Source: Nanobdellota archaeon (GTDB lineage Archaea > Nanobdellota > Nanobdellia > SCGC-AAA011-G17 > GW2011-AR20). Taken from it: a stretch of DNA of 8,906 nt. Below, piece after piece: positions 1-5,900 of this stretch (position 1 is the stretch's first letter; each line of letters starts with the position of its first letter). The translations under genes and the position numbers were made by a program. A model generated the notes under the pieces. The model was not told the DNA's origin. It searched no databases and was given only the letters and a program-made list of their open reading frames with translations. The DNA is taken from NCBI GenBank assembly GCA_018819375.1, contig JAHJQH010000025.1:1-8906 (forward strand). Reading direction: 5' to 3'.

Positions 1-450
1 CAAGATTAATTTATTTGTTACTTTCTGTTTTTTTTCTAACATCTCCAGAAAAACCTTTGAATGGGCCTCTGTTTCTTTTATATCTTTTAAAGATTTGTTT
101 GGGGCTTTTTGTTCTTCAATGATTTCCCTTGTTTCTTCCAATGTTATTGTAGAACCTTCTATGGCGTTAGTGTTATATGTAAATGCTATTGAGATTTCGT
201 TAAGTTGCTTTTTTTTTGCAGATTTTGGAATTCTTTGCCATTCTTTTTGAAAATTTTCTTTTATTTTTTTGAGTTTATTTTCTAATTCCTTTTTCTCTGG
301 TTTGTTAAGGTATTTTTTGATTTCCTCTATGTTCTTTGGGATTTCAGAGCCAAGGTATTTCTCTTTTGTTATAACCTTGCCATTCTTCCTATAAGAATGT
401 TGTAAATAGAAATATTGCTTGTTTCCTTTTTTTCTTTTAAGAATTCTCAT
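1..450 (-). CDS. Fic/DOC-family protein, N-terminal part (runs off left edge)
   Basis: An open frame reads from ATG at 450 down to the window edge, giving 150 codons with no stop. The first ~45 residues are basic and resemble the leader of archaeal Fic proteins. Residues ~58-85 form a charged helix, followed by AFTYNTNAIEGSTITLEE at 89-106. This matches the Fic N-terminal signature, including the inhibitory (S/T)xxxE(G/N) motif, here TNAIEG at 94-99. Fic enzymes usually AMPylate hydroxyl side chains of target proteins. The inhibitory helix blocks ATP positioning through its glutamate, so this would be a self-inhibited class with the helix N-terminal to the Fic core. The catalytic HPFxxGNGR loop would lie outside the window, so activity cannot be judged. 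A TATA-like palindrome centred 27-28 nt before the ATG suggests a leaderless mRNA and supports this start. The family call rests on recognised motifs only. Confidence 0.8.
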   Translation of the reverse strand, partial: MRILKRKKGNKQYFYLQHSYRKNGKVITKEKYLGSEIPKNIEEIKKYLNKPEKKELENKLKKIKENFQKEWQRIPKSAKKKQLNEISIAFTYNTNAIEGSTITLEETREIIEEQKAPNKSLKDIKETEAHSKVFLEMLEKKQKVTNKLIL

Positions 451-472
451 TCTTTTTTGTTACCATTACAAC

Positions 473-482
473 TATTTAAATA
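473..482 (-). promoter_or_regulatory. TATA-like box for the Fic gene
   Basis: TATTTAAATA is a perfect palindrome centred 27-28 nt upstream of the Fic ATG, the archaeal spacing for a leaderless transcript. Because it is symmetrical it could also fire rightward; an ATG at 505 on the plus strand lies at the same distance but opens only a weak 38-codon frame. Confidence 0.55.
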
Positions 483-603
483 TTGTGTTTTTGTGTAAAA
501 TGTAATGGTAAGAATATCCTGCTTTGATAATGACCTATCCTGTGATTATTCAGAAACTTTTTGTTTTGAAAATTTCTTAATTCCCTTTAAAATAATAAAT
601 CCC

Positions 604-942
604 TTATTCTTCAATCTTTAAGGCTTTCATAATCTGGTCAAGTTTTTCATTAATCTGATTGAATTGTTCTGAAGACATTCCTGACCTAGATGATCTTGAA
701 CCTTCATTTTGTTTAAAACAATCACTACAAAAAACAGGTTTATCAGTTTTTGGTTTAAATGGGAGTTGACAAGGGCTTCCACATTTAGCACAAATAGCAT
801 CATGCATTTCAGAAGGTTCTCTTTCAGACCTTCTGGAATCACTGTCCCTGAATCCACCTCGTCCCTTACTTCTTCCACCAAATCTACTACCACCATCGCG
901 ATTTCTGGATCCGCCCCGATTATCTGATCTAAAATTTCCCAT
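604..942 (-). CDS. Small RGG-rich zinc-ribbon protein
   Basis: This is a 112-residue protein in three parts. Residues 1-45 are rich in Arg, Gly, Ser and Asp with several RGG/RxGG-like clusters, typical of disordered RNA-binding tails. Residues 46-78 hold a compact metal site: CAKC at 51-54 and CSDC at 72-75, with PFKPKTDKPVF between them and an extra Cys at 58. Four cysteines in two CxxC knuckles are expected to bind one zinc. Residues 88-112 form a short amphipathic, probably coiled, helix. Similar CxxC...PFxPxxxxPVYCxxCF proteins are common in DPANN archaea and candidate-phyla bacteria, without an assigned function as far as I know. Nucleic-acid binding is inferred from composition only. 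The start is supported by a TATA-like box 26 nt upstream. The gene is separate from its neighbours. Confidence 0.8.
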   Translation of the reverse strand: MGNFRSDNRGGSRNRDGGSRFGGRSKGRGGFRDSDSRRSEREPSEMHDAICAKCGSPCQLPFKPKTDKPVFCSDCFKQNEGSRSSRSGMSSEQFNQINEKLDQIMKALKIEE

Positions 943-963
943 ACTTATTTGATTAGGTCTCGA

Positions 964-972
964 TTTATAAAT
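964..972 (-). promoter_or_regulatory. TATA box for the zinc-ribbon gene
   Basis: TTTATAAAT is centred at 968, 26 nt upstream of the ATG at 942, followed upstream by more AT-rich sequence. This spacing predicts a leaderless mRNA; no ribosome-binding site precedes the ATG. Confidence 0.65.
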
Positions 973-980
973 ATATGGTT

Positions 981-1054
981 TAATCCAAAATTTGCCTCAA
1001 GAAGGTAGTCTGCCCTGTCTGGGCAATGTAGTGGTTTTTAGTTGGTTAGGGACT
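981..1054. repeat. Structured element, copy 1 (3' flank of the minus-strand ATPase gene)
   Basis: Positions 1005-1054 match 2398-2448 at about 36 of 50 positions with one gap (my count by eye), in direct orientation. Shared blocks are CCCTGT, the CA.TG.AGT.GTTT stretch and TTAGGGACT. The right end overlaps the ATPase stop codon by 2 nt. A stem of CTGC (1010-1013) with GTAG (1028-1031) is possible. An outer stem TAATCCAA (981-988) with TTGGTTA (1038-1044) is also possible with one bulge. A competing GCCC/GGGC hairpin (1012-1015/1021-1024) exists. It could be a terminator, a regulatory element or the end of a mobile unit. Confidence 0.5.
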
Positions 1055-2327
1055 ATTTTAACAACCATTTCCAAAGAGGGATAAATTTAATGTTATCTCT
1101 TTCTTCTTCAATATCTTTTGTGATTATCATCAACTTTTTAGTTTTTTGGAATTTTGTTTGGAATTCTTTTAGTGATTCTTCTTCCCTTTTGTTTAGTTCA
1201 TTATTGTAACATACATTAATCGCTGTTAAACTATTGTCTTTTTCCTTTACAATGAAATCTACTTCTTTTTGACCTTTCCAATAGTAAATGTCTTTTTTAT
1301 TTCTTCTTAGATTAATAAAAACTGTATTCTCCACTAATTTACCTTCATCTTTGGAGAACTTAAAAGACACAGAGTTTCTTAATCCATTATCTATGCAATA
1401 TATTTTAGATGCTTCTGTTTTTTGTTCTTTTAATGAATATGAAAAATGGTCCAGACTAAACAGCAGAAAAGACTCTTGGAGATAGGAGATGTAATCTTTT
1501 GAGGTGTCATAAGATAATCCTAATGTGTTTCTTATATTCCTTAAAGAAATAGGTCTTGTAAAATTTGTTATTAAAAAAATGGTTAAATCCTTTGATTTTT
1601 GAACATTTAAATTATATCTTGCAATTATATCTTTGTATAATATATCACTAAAATATTGTTCTAAGATTCTTTTTTTATAGGCCTTATCTTTGAGAGATAC
1701 CTCCGGGAAACCACCTAATGAAATGTATTCTTTTAGTTTATTCTTTAATTTATTTTGAGTTTCTTTTGTTATTAAGTTTAAATTTTTAAACTGAATCTTA
1801 TTAAAATTTAGATACTCTTTGAATGATAAAGGAAATACTTCAAAGGTTAGATTCCTTCCTGTTAATAAAGTAGCATATTCTTTTTTTATTAAATAAGAAC
1901 AAGAACCAGATATGAAGAATTTATCATTTGTTTTGAGATCATATTTTTTTCTTATCCATTTTTCCCATCCTTTTTTCTTATGAACCTCGTCAATGAAGAT
2001 ATATGACCTCTTATCAGGGTTTAATTCTTGTTTATATACATCATAAATCTCTTCTAAACTGAATTCAGATAGCTTTTCATCTTCTAAATTCATAAAGAGA
2101 ATTTGATAAGGATGAATACTTTTTTTGATTAATTCATTAATTATTTGATACATTAATGTACTTTTACCAGATCTTCTCACCCCTGTTATTATGCTAATCT
2201 CCTTTATTTTGTGTGAATTCAAGAGTTCCTGATACAATGGTCTTTTTTTACCTTCTAATTCACTATTTACTTTACCAGTTTCCCACCAAGCATTCCATTC
2301 TTTTAATATTTCAATTATTGGTTCCAT
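1053..2327 (-). CDS. AAA_14/DUF4143-type ATPase (copy 1)
   Basis: This 424-residue protein has the layout of archaeal ATPases combining AAA_14, a winged helix and DUF4143. The Walker A motif is GVRRSGKS at 49-56, Walker B is YIFIDEV at 109-115, a sensor-like SGS lies at 140-142, and the family motifs TGRN (156-159) and GGFP (205-208) are present. Residues ~245-295 look like a winged helix-turn-helix. Residues ~300-375 form the DUF4143 nuclease-like fold with ENTVF (333-337) and EVDF (355-358). Where restriction-like nucleases carry (D/E)xK, this protein has NVC (371-373), so nuclease activity is doubtful. It ends in PLWKWLLK, typical of the family. Such proteins are abundant in archaea; their role is poorly known, with defence, mobile elements and stress often suggested. 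A TATA box 28 nt upstream supports the start. Two inverted repeats at the promoter suggest repression, perhaps by the protein's own winged helix. It is a diverged paralogue of the ATPase at 2545. Confidence 0.88.
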   Translation of the reverse strand: MEPIIEILKEWNAWWETGKVNSELEGKKRPLYQELLNSHKIKEISIITGVRRSGKSTLMYQIINELIKKSIHPYQILFMNLEDEKLSEFSLEEIYDVYKQELNPDKRSYIFIDEVHKKKGWEKWIRKKYDLKTNDKFFISGSCSYLIKKEYATLLTGRNLTFEVFPLSFKEYLNFNKIQFKNLNLITKETQNKLKNKLKEYISLGGFPEVSLKDKAYKKRILEQYFSDILYKDIIARYNLNVQKSKDLTIFLITNFTRPISLRNIRNTLGLSYDTSKDYISYLQESFLLFSLDHFSYSLKEQKTEASKIYCIDNGLRNSVSFKFSKDEGKLVENTVFINLRRNKKDIYYWKGQKEVDFIVKEKDNSLTAINVCYNNELNKREEESLKEFQTKFQKTKKLMIITKDIEEERDNIKFIPLWKWLLK

Positions 2328-2345
2328 GTTACATTTGAGTGTAAC
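2328..2345. promoter_or_regulatory. Operator-like inverted repeat, start-proximal
   Basis: GTTACA and TGTAAC form a perfect 6+6 inverted repeat around a 6-nt spacer. It begins directly next to the ATPase start codon, over the predicted transcription start. A protein bound here would block initiation. A second similar site lies 33 bp away, centre to centre. Confidence 0.6.
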
Positions 2346-2351
2346 CTTGAG

Positions 2352-2359
2352 TATATAAA
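2352..2359 (-). promoter_or_regulatory. TATA box for ATPase copy 1
   Basis: TATATAAA (plus-strand reading) is centred about 28 nt upstream of the ATG at 2327. It sits exactly between the two inverted repeats, so both TBP and polymerase access could be controlled. Leaderless transcription is predicted. Confidence 0.65.
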
Positions 2360-2360
2360 T

Positions 2361-2378
2361 GTTACGTTTTGGTGTAAC
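2361..2378. promoter_or_regulatory. Operator-like inverted repeat, promoter-distal
   Basis: GTTACG and TGTAAC around a 6-nt spacer match the proximal site with one mismatch in the left arm. It covers the region just upstream of the TATA box, where TFB would contact DNA. With the proximal site it gives two dyads about three helical turns apart. Confidence 0.55.
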
Positions 2379-2386
2379 ATTATATT

Positions 2387-2448
2387 AAATCACAAAAGTA
2401 TTACTACCCTGTTCGGTCAGTGCAGTAGTTTGTGATTTTTTAGGGACT
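2387..2448. repeat. Structured element, copy 2 (between the divergent ATPase genes)
   Basis: Positions 2398-2448 are the second copy of the element at 1005-1054. A longer stem is visible here: AAATCACAA (2387-2395) pairs with TTGTGATTT (2430-2438), and ACTAC (2403-2407) pairs with GTAGT (2425-2429). Together this gives 14 bp with a 7-nt bulge on the left arm. It lies upstream of both divergent promoters but outside their TATA boxes. Confidence 0.55.
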
Positions 2449-2515
2449 TTAAAAATAATGCTTTCTTTTCCAAAGGACATTTCTTTATAAACATATGTTA
2501 AACAGAAAAGAAAGG

Positions 2516-2523
2516 TTTATAAA
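2516..2523 (+). promoter_or_regulatory. TATA box for ATPase copy 2
   Basis: TTTATAAA is centred 25-26 nt before the ATG at 2545, predicting a leaderless mRNA. An identical TTTATAAA at 2484-2491 could be an upstream alternative. No ribosome-binding site precedes the start. Confidence 0.65.
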
Positions 2524-2544
2524 CTAGAAAATCCTAAAATCCCT

Positions 2545-3807
2545 ATGGAAAAAGTTAGATTAAAACAAATAATTTTTGACCAACAAGAAGTATTTAATAA
2601 ACCAGTAAATCTCATAGAGAGAGATATAGACGTTGATAAATACCTTAAAAATCAAGAGATTATAGTAATAACGGGGATAAGAAGGTGTGGAAAAAGCTCC
2701 TTATTAAAATTAATAAGTAATAAATTAAATAAACAATTGTTTTATCTGAATTTTGATGACCTTAGGTTAACTGAGTTTAATAATCAAAATTTTGAAGACA
2801 TTGAAGACATTGTTTTTGAAATTTTCAATGATAAAGATGTTGTTTTTTTCCTAGATGAAGTACAAAATGTTAAAAATTGGGAGAGGTGGGTAAACAATTT
2901 GTATGGGAGAAATATCAAAGTTTTTGTTACAGGGTCAAATTCACATCTTCTAAGCTCAGAAATTTCTACATATCTAACCGGAAGAAACCAAACAATAAAA
3001 TTATACCCCTTTTCTTTTAAAGAATTTTTAAGATTAAGGGGGGCACCATATGTTATTAATTCTTCTAAGGATAGACAAAGCATTATTCGTAATTTTAAGG
3101 AGTATTTTTTATTGGGGGGGTTTCCAGTCATAGATGAGAATAAAGATATTGAATTATCTAGACAATATTTTGAAGATATTGTGAATAAAGATATAATACA
3201 GAGATATGGGATAAGAATGATAAAAGAATTTAATGATTTAGTATTATATCTCTTTTCTAATGTTGGTAAGTCCTATTCATATTCTACATTAAAGAAAGTT
3301 TCTGGGATAAAGAGTTTGAGTATGATAAAAAATTACATTGATTATCTTAAACAGGTTTTTTTAGCTTATACCATTCATAGGTTTGATTTTTCTATAAAAA
3401 AACAAAAAGTTTCTTCTTCTAAGTTTTATGTTGGGGACAATAGTTTTCTTAAAACTCTTGCATTTGAATTCTCAGAAAATAAAGGGCAGAGATTAGAGAA
3501 TTTAGTATTTTTAGAGCTTCTTAGAAGAAATAAGGAGATATATTACTTTTCAGGAAAAGGAGAGTGTGATTTTGTAATAAAAAGAGGATTAAAGGTGATT
3601 AAAGCTGTTCAAGTATCATATGATTTTAGTAATGAATCAACAAAGAATAGGAAAATTAAGGGACTTCTTGAAGCAATGAAAGAATTTAATCTCAAGGAAG
3701 GATTGATTTTGACATTTGATTATGAGGATAAACTTGATTTTGAAGGTAAACAGATAATTGTTAAACCTGTTTGGAAGTGGATGATAGAAAATGAAGAATC
3801 AAAGTAA
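2545..3807 (+). CDS. AAA_14/DUF4143-type ATPase (copy 2)
   Basis: This 420-residue protein is a paralogue of the divergent gene at 1053-2327. The Walker A motif is GIRRCGKS (44-51), Walker B is FFLDEV (101-106), the sensor-like motif is TGSNS (129-133), and TGRN (145-148), PFSFKEFL (155-162) and GGFP (191-194) follow in family order. A winged-helix segment spans ~228-275. The C-terminal DUF4143 domain has LENLVFLEL (317-325) and ECDF (340-343). The expected (D/E)xK position reads QVS (356-358), so it is probably not an intact nuclease. The end, KPVWKWM, is typical of the family. Unlike copy 1, its promoter lacks the GTTACA dyads, so the two are probably regulated differently. Its last 17 nt overlap a WYL-domain gene, which suggests joint translation and a functional link. 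The biological role is unknown; accessory or defence-related function is only inferred. Confidence 0.88.
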   Translation: MEKVRLKQIIFDQQEVFNKPVNLIERDIDVDKYLKNQEIIVITGIRRCGKSSLLKLISNKLNKQLFYLNFDDLRLTEFNNQNFEDIEDIVFEIFNDKDVVFFLDEVQNVKNWERWVNNLYGRNIKVFVTGSNSHLLSSEISTYLTGRNQTIKLYPFSFKEFLRLRGAPYVINSSKDRQSIIRNFKEYFLLGGFPVIDENKDIELSRQYFEDIVNKDIIQRYGIRMIKEFNDLVLYLFSNVGKSYSYSTLKKVSGIKSLSMIKNYIDYLKQVFLAYTIHRFDFSIKKQKVSSSKFYVGDNSFLKTLAFEFSENKGQRLENLVFLELLRRNKEIYYFSGKGECDFVIKRGLKVIKAVQVSYDFSNESTKNRKIKGLLEAMKEFNLKEGLILTFDYEDKLDFEGKQIIVKPVWKWMIENEESK

Positions 3808-4105
3808 TCTACAAAAGCCTCTAGATTATATAAAAGAATCTCCCAAAATAAGGATATTACTTAAAAAATCTTTTAATCAAAAAAGAAAGGTAAAAATTAA
3901 ATATTTTAGTTTATCTTCTGATGAAGTTAAATATAGGGTAATAAGCATATACCAAATGCATAAAGATTGTATAATCGCTTATTGCCATTTAAGTGGAGAA
4001 GAACGAACTTTTGTTATTGATAGAATCCTTGCTATTGCATTACTAAATGAAAAATACAATCTCCCTGGTGGTTGGACTCCAGAAAGCATCATCATAGATA
4101 ATTAA
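3791..4105 (+). CDS. Stand-alone WYL-domain protein
   Basis: This 104-residue protein overlaps the end of the upstream ATPase by 17 nt in another frame. After a short basic helix, residues ~32-82 follow the WYL pattern: KVKIKYFS (33-40), a V.Y.V..IYQ strand pair, CIIAYCHLSGEERTFVIDRI (60-79) and then a helix. The AYC...RTF.IDRI signature is the WYL core; the canonical W-Y-L triplet is only partly kept. WYL domains usually sit behind a helix-turn-helix in transcription factors and sense nucleotides or nucleic-acid ligands. They are frequent around CRISPR, BREX and CBASS systems. No DNA-binding domain is present, so it may act as a ligand sensor for the ATPase, which has its own winged helix. 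That partnership is inferred from the overlap only. A weak GGATGAT lies just before the start. Confidence 0.7.
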   Translation: MKNQSNLQKPLDYIKESPKIRILLKKSFNQKRKVKIKYFSLSSDEVKYRVISIYQMHKDCIIAYCHLSGEERTFVIDRILAIALLNEKYNLPGGWTPESIIIDN

Positions 4106-4171
4106 CTAAAGAATGGTTTTATATAACCTATGACGGAATTGTATTTCATAAATTTGTTAGAAAACTAGTAC

Positions 4172-4246
4172 TGCCCCGTCCGGGATTTGAACCCGGGTCC
4201 TTGCCTCGAAAGGGCAAGATGATTGACCGGACTACACCAACGGGGC
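4172..4246 (-). tRNA. tRNA-Glu (anticodon UUC)
   Basis: Read on the minus strand, the gene begins at 4246. The acceptor stem is GCCCCGT/ACGGGGC with discriminator A at 4172. The D-arm (GTGTAGTCCGGTCAATCAT) is of the archaeal tRNA-Glu type. The anticodon stem is TTGCC/GGCAA around loop CTTTCGA, giving anticodon UUC, and the T-arm is CCGGG/CCCGG around TTCAAAT. It is 75 nt long, without an intron and without an encoded CCA. Its 5' side faces a tandem array that repeats the first nine nucleotides of the tRNA. Confidence 0.95.
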
Positions 4247-4256
4247 TCACTTTGTT

Positions 4257-4585
4257 CACCCCGAGCTATTCAAAACCTCGCTTTGTTCGATTTATGAAAG
4301 CAACGGGGCTTGTCGTTTCACTCCTCACCCCGAGCTATTCAAAACCTCGCTTTGTTCGATTTATGAAAGCAACGGGGCTTGTCGTTTCACTCCTCACCCC
4401 GAGCTATTCAAAACCTCGCTTTGTTCGATTTATGAAAGCAACGGAGCTTGTCGTTTCACTTCTCACCCCGAGCTATTCAAAACCTCGCTTTGTTCGATTT
4501 ATGAAAGCAACGGGGCTTGTCGTTTCACTCCTCACCCCGAGCTATTCAAAACCTCGCTTTGTTCGATTTATGAAAGCAACGGGGC
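4257..4585. repeat. 69-bp tandem repeat array on the 5' side of tRNA-Glu
   Basis: The core CACCCCGAGC recurs at 4257, 4326, 4395, 4464 and 4533, an exact 69-bp period; the last unit is partial. I see only two substitutions, G to A in the CGGGG block near 4443 and C to T near 4462, so the array expanded recently or is kept homogeneous. Each unit contains CAACGGGGC, the complement of tRNA-Glu nucleotides 1-9, and a matching CCCCG about 40 nt away. A unit can therefore fold with a CCCCG/CGGGG closing stem around smaller hairpins such as GCTTT/AAAGC. Between tRNA and array there is a shorter variant linker, TCACTTTGTTC. Since 69 is divisible by three, a frame stays open across the array, but nothing suggests that it codes for protein. 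This array fills most of the gene-free stretch between tRNA-Glu and trpS. Confidence 0.9.
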
Positions 4586-4636
4586 GTTTGTGTAGTTTTG
4601 ATTTTGAATTATATGCTTTTAAATGTTGTGGAAAGG

Positions 4637-4644
4637 TTTTTATA
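4637..4644 (+). promoter_or_regulatory. TATA-like box for trpS
   Basis: TTTTTATA is centred about 26 nt before the ATG at 4667, matching the leaderless spacing seen at the other genes. The GGTGG downstream of it is too far from the ATG to act as a normal ribosome-binding site. Confidence 0.5.
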
Positions 4645-4666
4645 GGTGGAATGGCACTTTTGAGAT

Positions 4667-5803
4667 ATGAAAAAAGAGATGAAAGTAACTCCGTGGGAAG
4701 TTTCTGGAAAGGTGGATTATGAGAAGCTGATAAGAGAGTTTGGGCTTGAACCAATGCCAAAGCTTCCCAAAGTTTTTGAGGATAATGTTCTTTTCAGGAG
4801 AAAAGTGGTTTTTGCTCACCGGGATTTTGGTAGGATACTTGATACTATCAAGAACAAGAAACCCTTTGTTATGATGACTGGATTGATGCCTTCTGGAAAA
4901 TTTCATCTTGGTCACGCCTTGCTGACAAAACAAATGGTTTTCTATCAGAGATTAGGTGCTAAATTATATATCGCAGTAGCAGATTTGGAAGCTTATAATG
5001 CAAGGCAGAAAAGTCTTAAAGAATTAAAAGAAGTTGCGATTGACCAATACTTATTGAATTACATTGCTCTTGGACTGGAGCCAAAAAATTGTGATTTTTA
5101 TTTTCAGAGTGATAGGTCTAAAGATTCAAAGAAATCCAATGCTTATTACAGATTAGCTTCTAATTTTTCCAGATATGCGACTTTTAATGAATTCAAGGCG
5201 ATTTATGGGGAAATATCTCCTGGAAAAATGGATGCCTCTTTGTTTCAAGCTGCTGATATGTTTCATCCACAGCTTCCGGAGTTTGAAGGGAAACCTGTGC
5301 CTGTTTTAGTTCCTGTAGGTCCTGACCAAGACCCTCATTTAAGGATAGCAAGAGACATTGGAAAGAGATACAAGGACCATAAATTCATTCAGCTTAGCTC
5401 TACTTATCACTTGTTCCTTCCTGGACTGACAGGGAGCGGGAAGATGTCAAGCAGTGATGAGACTTCGTTTATCTCTATGGATGATGGCTCAAAAGAAGTT
5501 GAGAGGAAAATAAAAAAATATGCTTTTTCAGGTGGGCAGGCAAGTGTGGAAGAACACAGAAAAAAAGGAGGAAATCCTGATGTTGATGTTTCTTACCAAT
5601 ACCTCCGGATGTTTTTTGAACCTGATGACAAGAAGCTTAATCAGATTAGGGAAGATTACAGGTCTGGGAAAATGCTTACGGGGGAGCTGAAAGAAATTCT
5701 GACTGAGAAAATTAATGCTTTTTTGAAAGAGCATCAGAAGAAAAGGGAAGCAGCAAAAGATAAGATTGATTTATTTTTTAAAGATTATATTTTTAAAGAT
5801 TAA
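4667..5803 (+). CDS. trpS: Tryptophanyl-tRNA synthetase, archaeal type
   Basis: This 378-residue class I synthetase charges tRNA-Trp with tryptophan using ATP. The N-terminal KVTPWEVSGKVDYEKLI (6-22) is characteristic of archaeal/eukaryal TrpRS. The HIGH motif appears as HLGH (80-83) within GLMPSGKFHLGHALL, and the KMSKS motif as KMSSS (259-263), the usual form in this branch. PVGPDQDPHLRIARD (216-230) is another family signature. The C-terminal part is a helical anticodon-binding region ending in a lysine-rich helix. The length is normal and no active-site motif is missing. An in-frame Met at residue 5 (4679) is an alternative start, but the TATA spacing favours 4667. It stands alone as a transcription unit, followed by an inverted repeat. 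Confidence 0.96.
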   Translation: MKKEMKVTPWEVSGKVDYEKLIREFGLEPMPKLPKVFEDNVLFRRKVVFAHRDFGRILDTIKNKKPFVMMTGLMPSGKFHLGHALLTKQMVFYQRLGAKLYIAVADLEAYNARQKSLKELKEVAIDQYLLNYIALGLEPKNCDFYFQSDRSKDSKKSNAYYRLASNFSRYATFNEFKAIYGEISPGKMDASLFQAADMFHPQLPEFEGKPVPVLVPVGPDQDPHLRIARDIGKRYKDHKFIQLSSTYHLFLPGLTGSGKMSSSDETSFISMDDGSKEVERKIKKYAFSGGQASVEEHRKKGGNPDVDVSYQYLRMFFEPDDKKLNQIREDYRSGKMLTGELKEILTEKINAFLKEHQKKREAAKDKIDLFFKDYIFKD

Positions 5804-5805
5804 TT

Positions 5806-5827
5806 ATAGTTATTTGAAAATAACTAT
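5806..5827 (+). terminator. Inverted repeat after trpS
   Basis: ATAGTTATT and AATAACTAT form a perfect 9-bp stem with a 4-nt loop, starting 2 nt after the trpS stop codon. There is no T-run directly after it, so it may be a 3'-end stabilising hairpin rather than a classical terminator. A T-rich stretch just before the stop codon could also serve termination. Confidence 0.4.
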
Positions 5828-5866
5828 TGGATGATAATGGTCTAATGGACAAGGGAGCTAGAAAAG

Positions 5867-5873
5867 TATATAT
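5867..5873 (+). promoter_or_regulatory. TATA-like sequence upstream of the small basic ORF
   Basis: TATATAT lies in an AAAAG-rich context. Its centre at 5870 would place a start site near 5895, inside the ribosome-binding site of the ORF at 5901. The real promoter may therefore lie further upstream, or this one may serve a truncated or decayed unit. Confidence 0.3.
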
Positions 5874-5900
5874 CTTTTATTATTTGAATAGGAGGTGAGA

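Noticed and set aside
505..621. 38-codon plus-strand frame with evenly spaced Cys, 28 nt from the palindromic TATA box at 473-482
   Set aside because: It overlaps the end of the zinc-ribbon gene antisense, has no ribosome-binding site and no family resemblance. The TATA symmetry alone is not enough.
2784..3131. Minus-strand 115-codon frame inside the second ATPase gene
   Set aside because: It is antisense to conserved Walker B and GGFP regions and shows no recognisable protein features.
4257..4585. CRISPR array
   Set aside because: The whole 69-bp period is repeated with no variable spacers, and no cas genes are near.
4201..4722. A 173-codon open frame running through the 69-bp array, giving a 23-residue protein repeat
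   Set aside because: It starts antisense inside tRNA-Glu and stays open only because 69 is divisible by three. Its end overlaps the start of trpS in another frame, and it has no promoter or ribosome-binding site.
5838..5850. GGTCTAATGG-like stretch resembling a tRNA D-arm (also present in tRNA-His)
   Set aside because: No acceptor, anticodon or T-arm follows in the next 80 bases, so I take it as chance.
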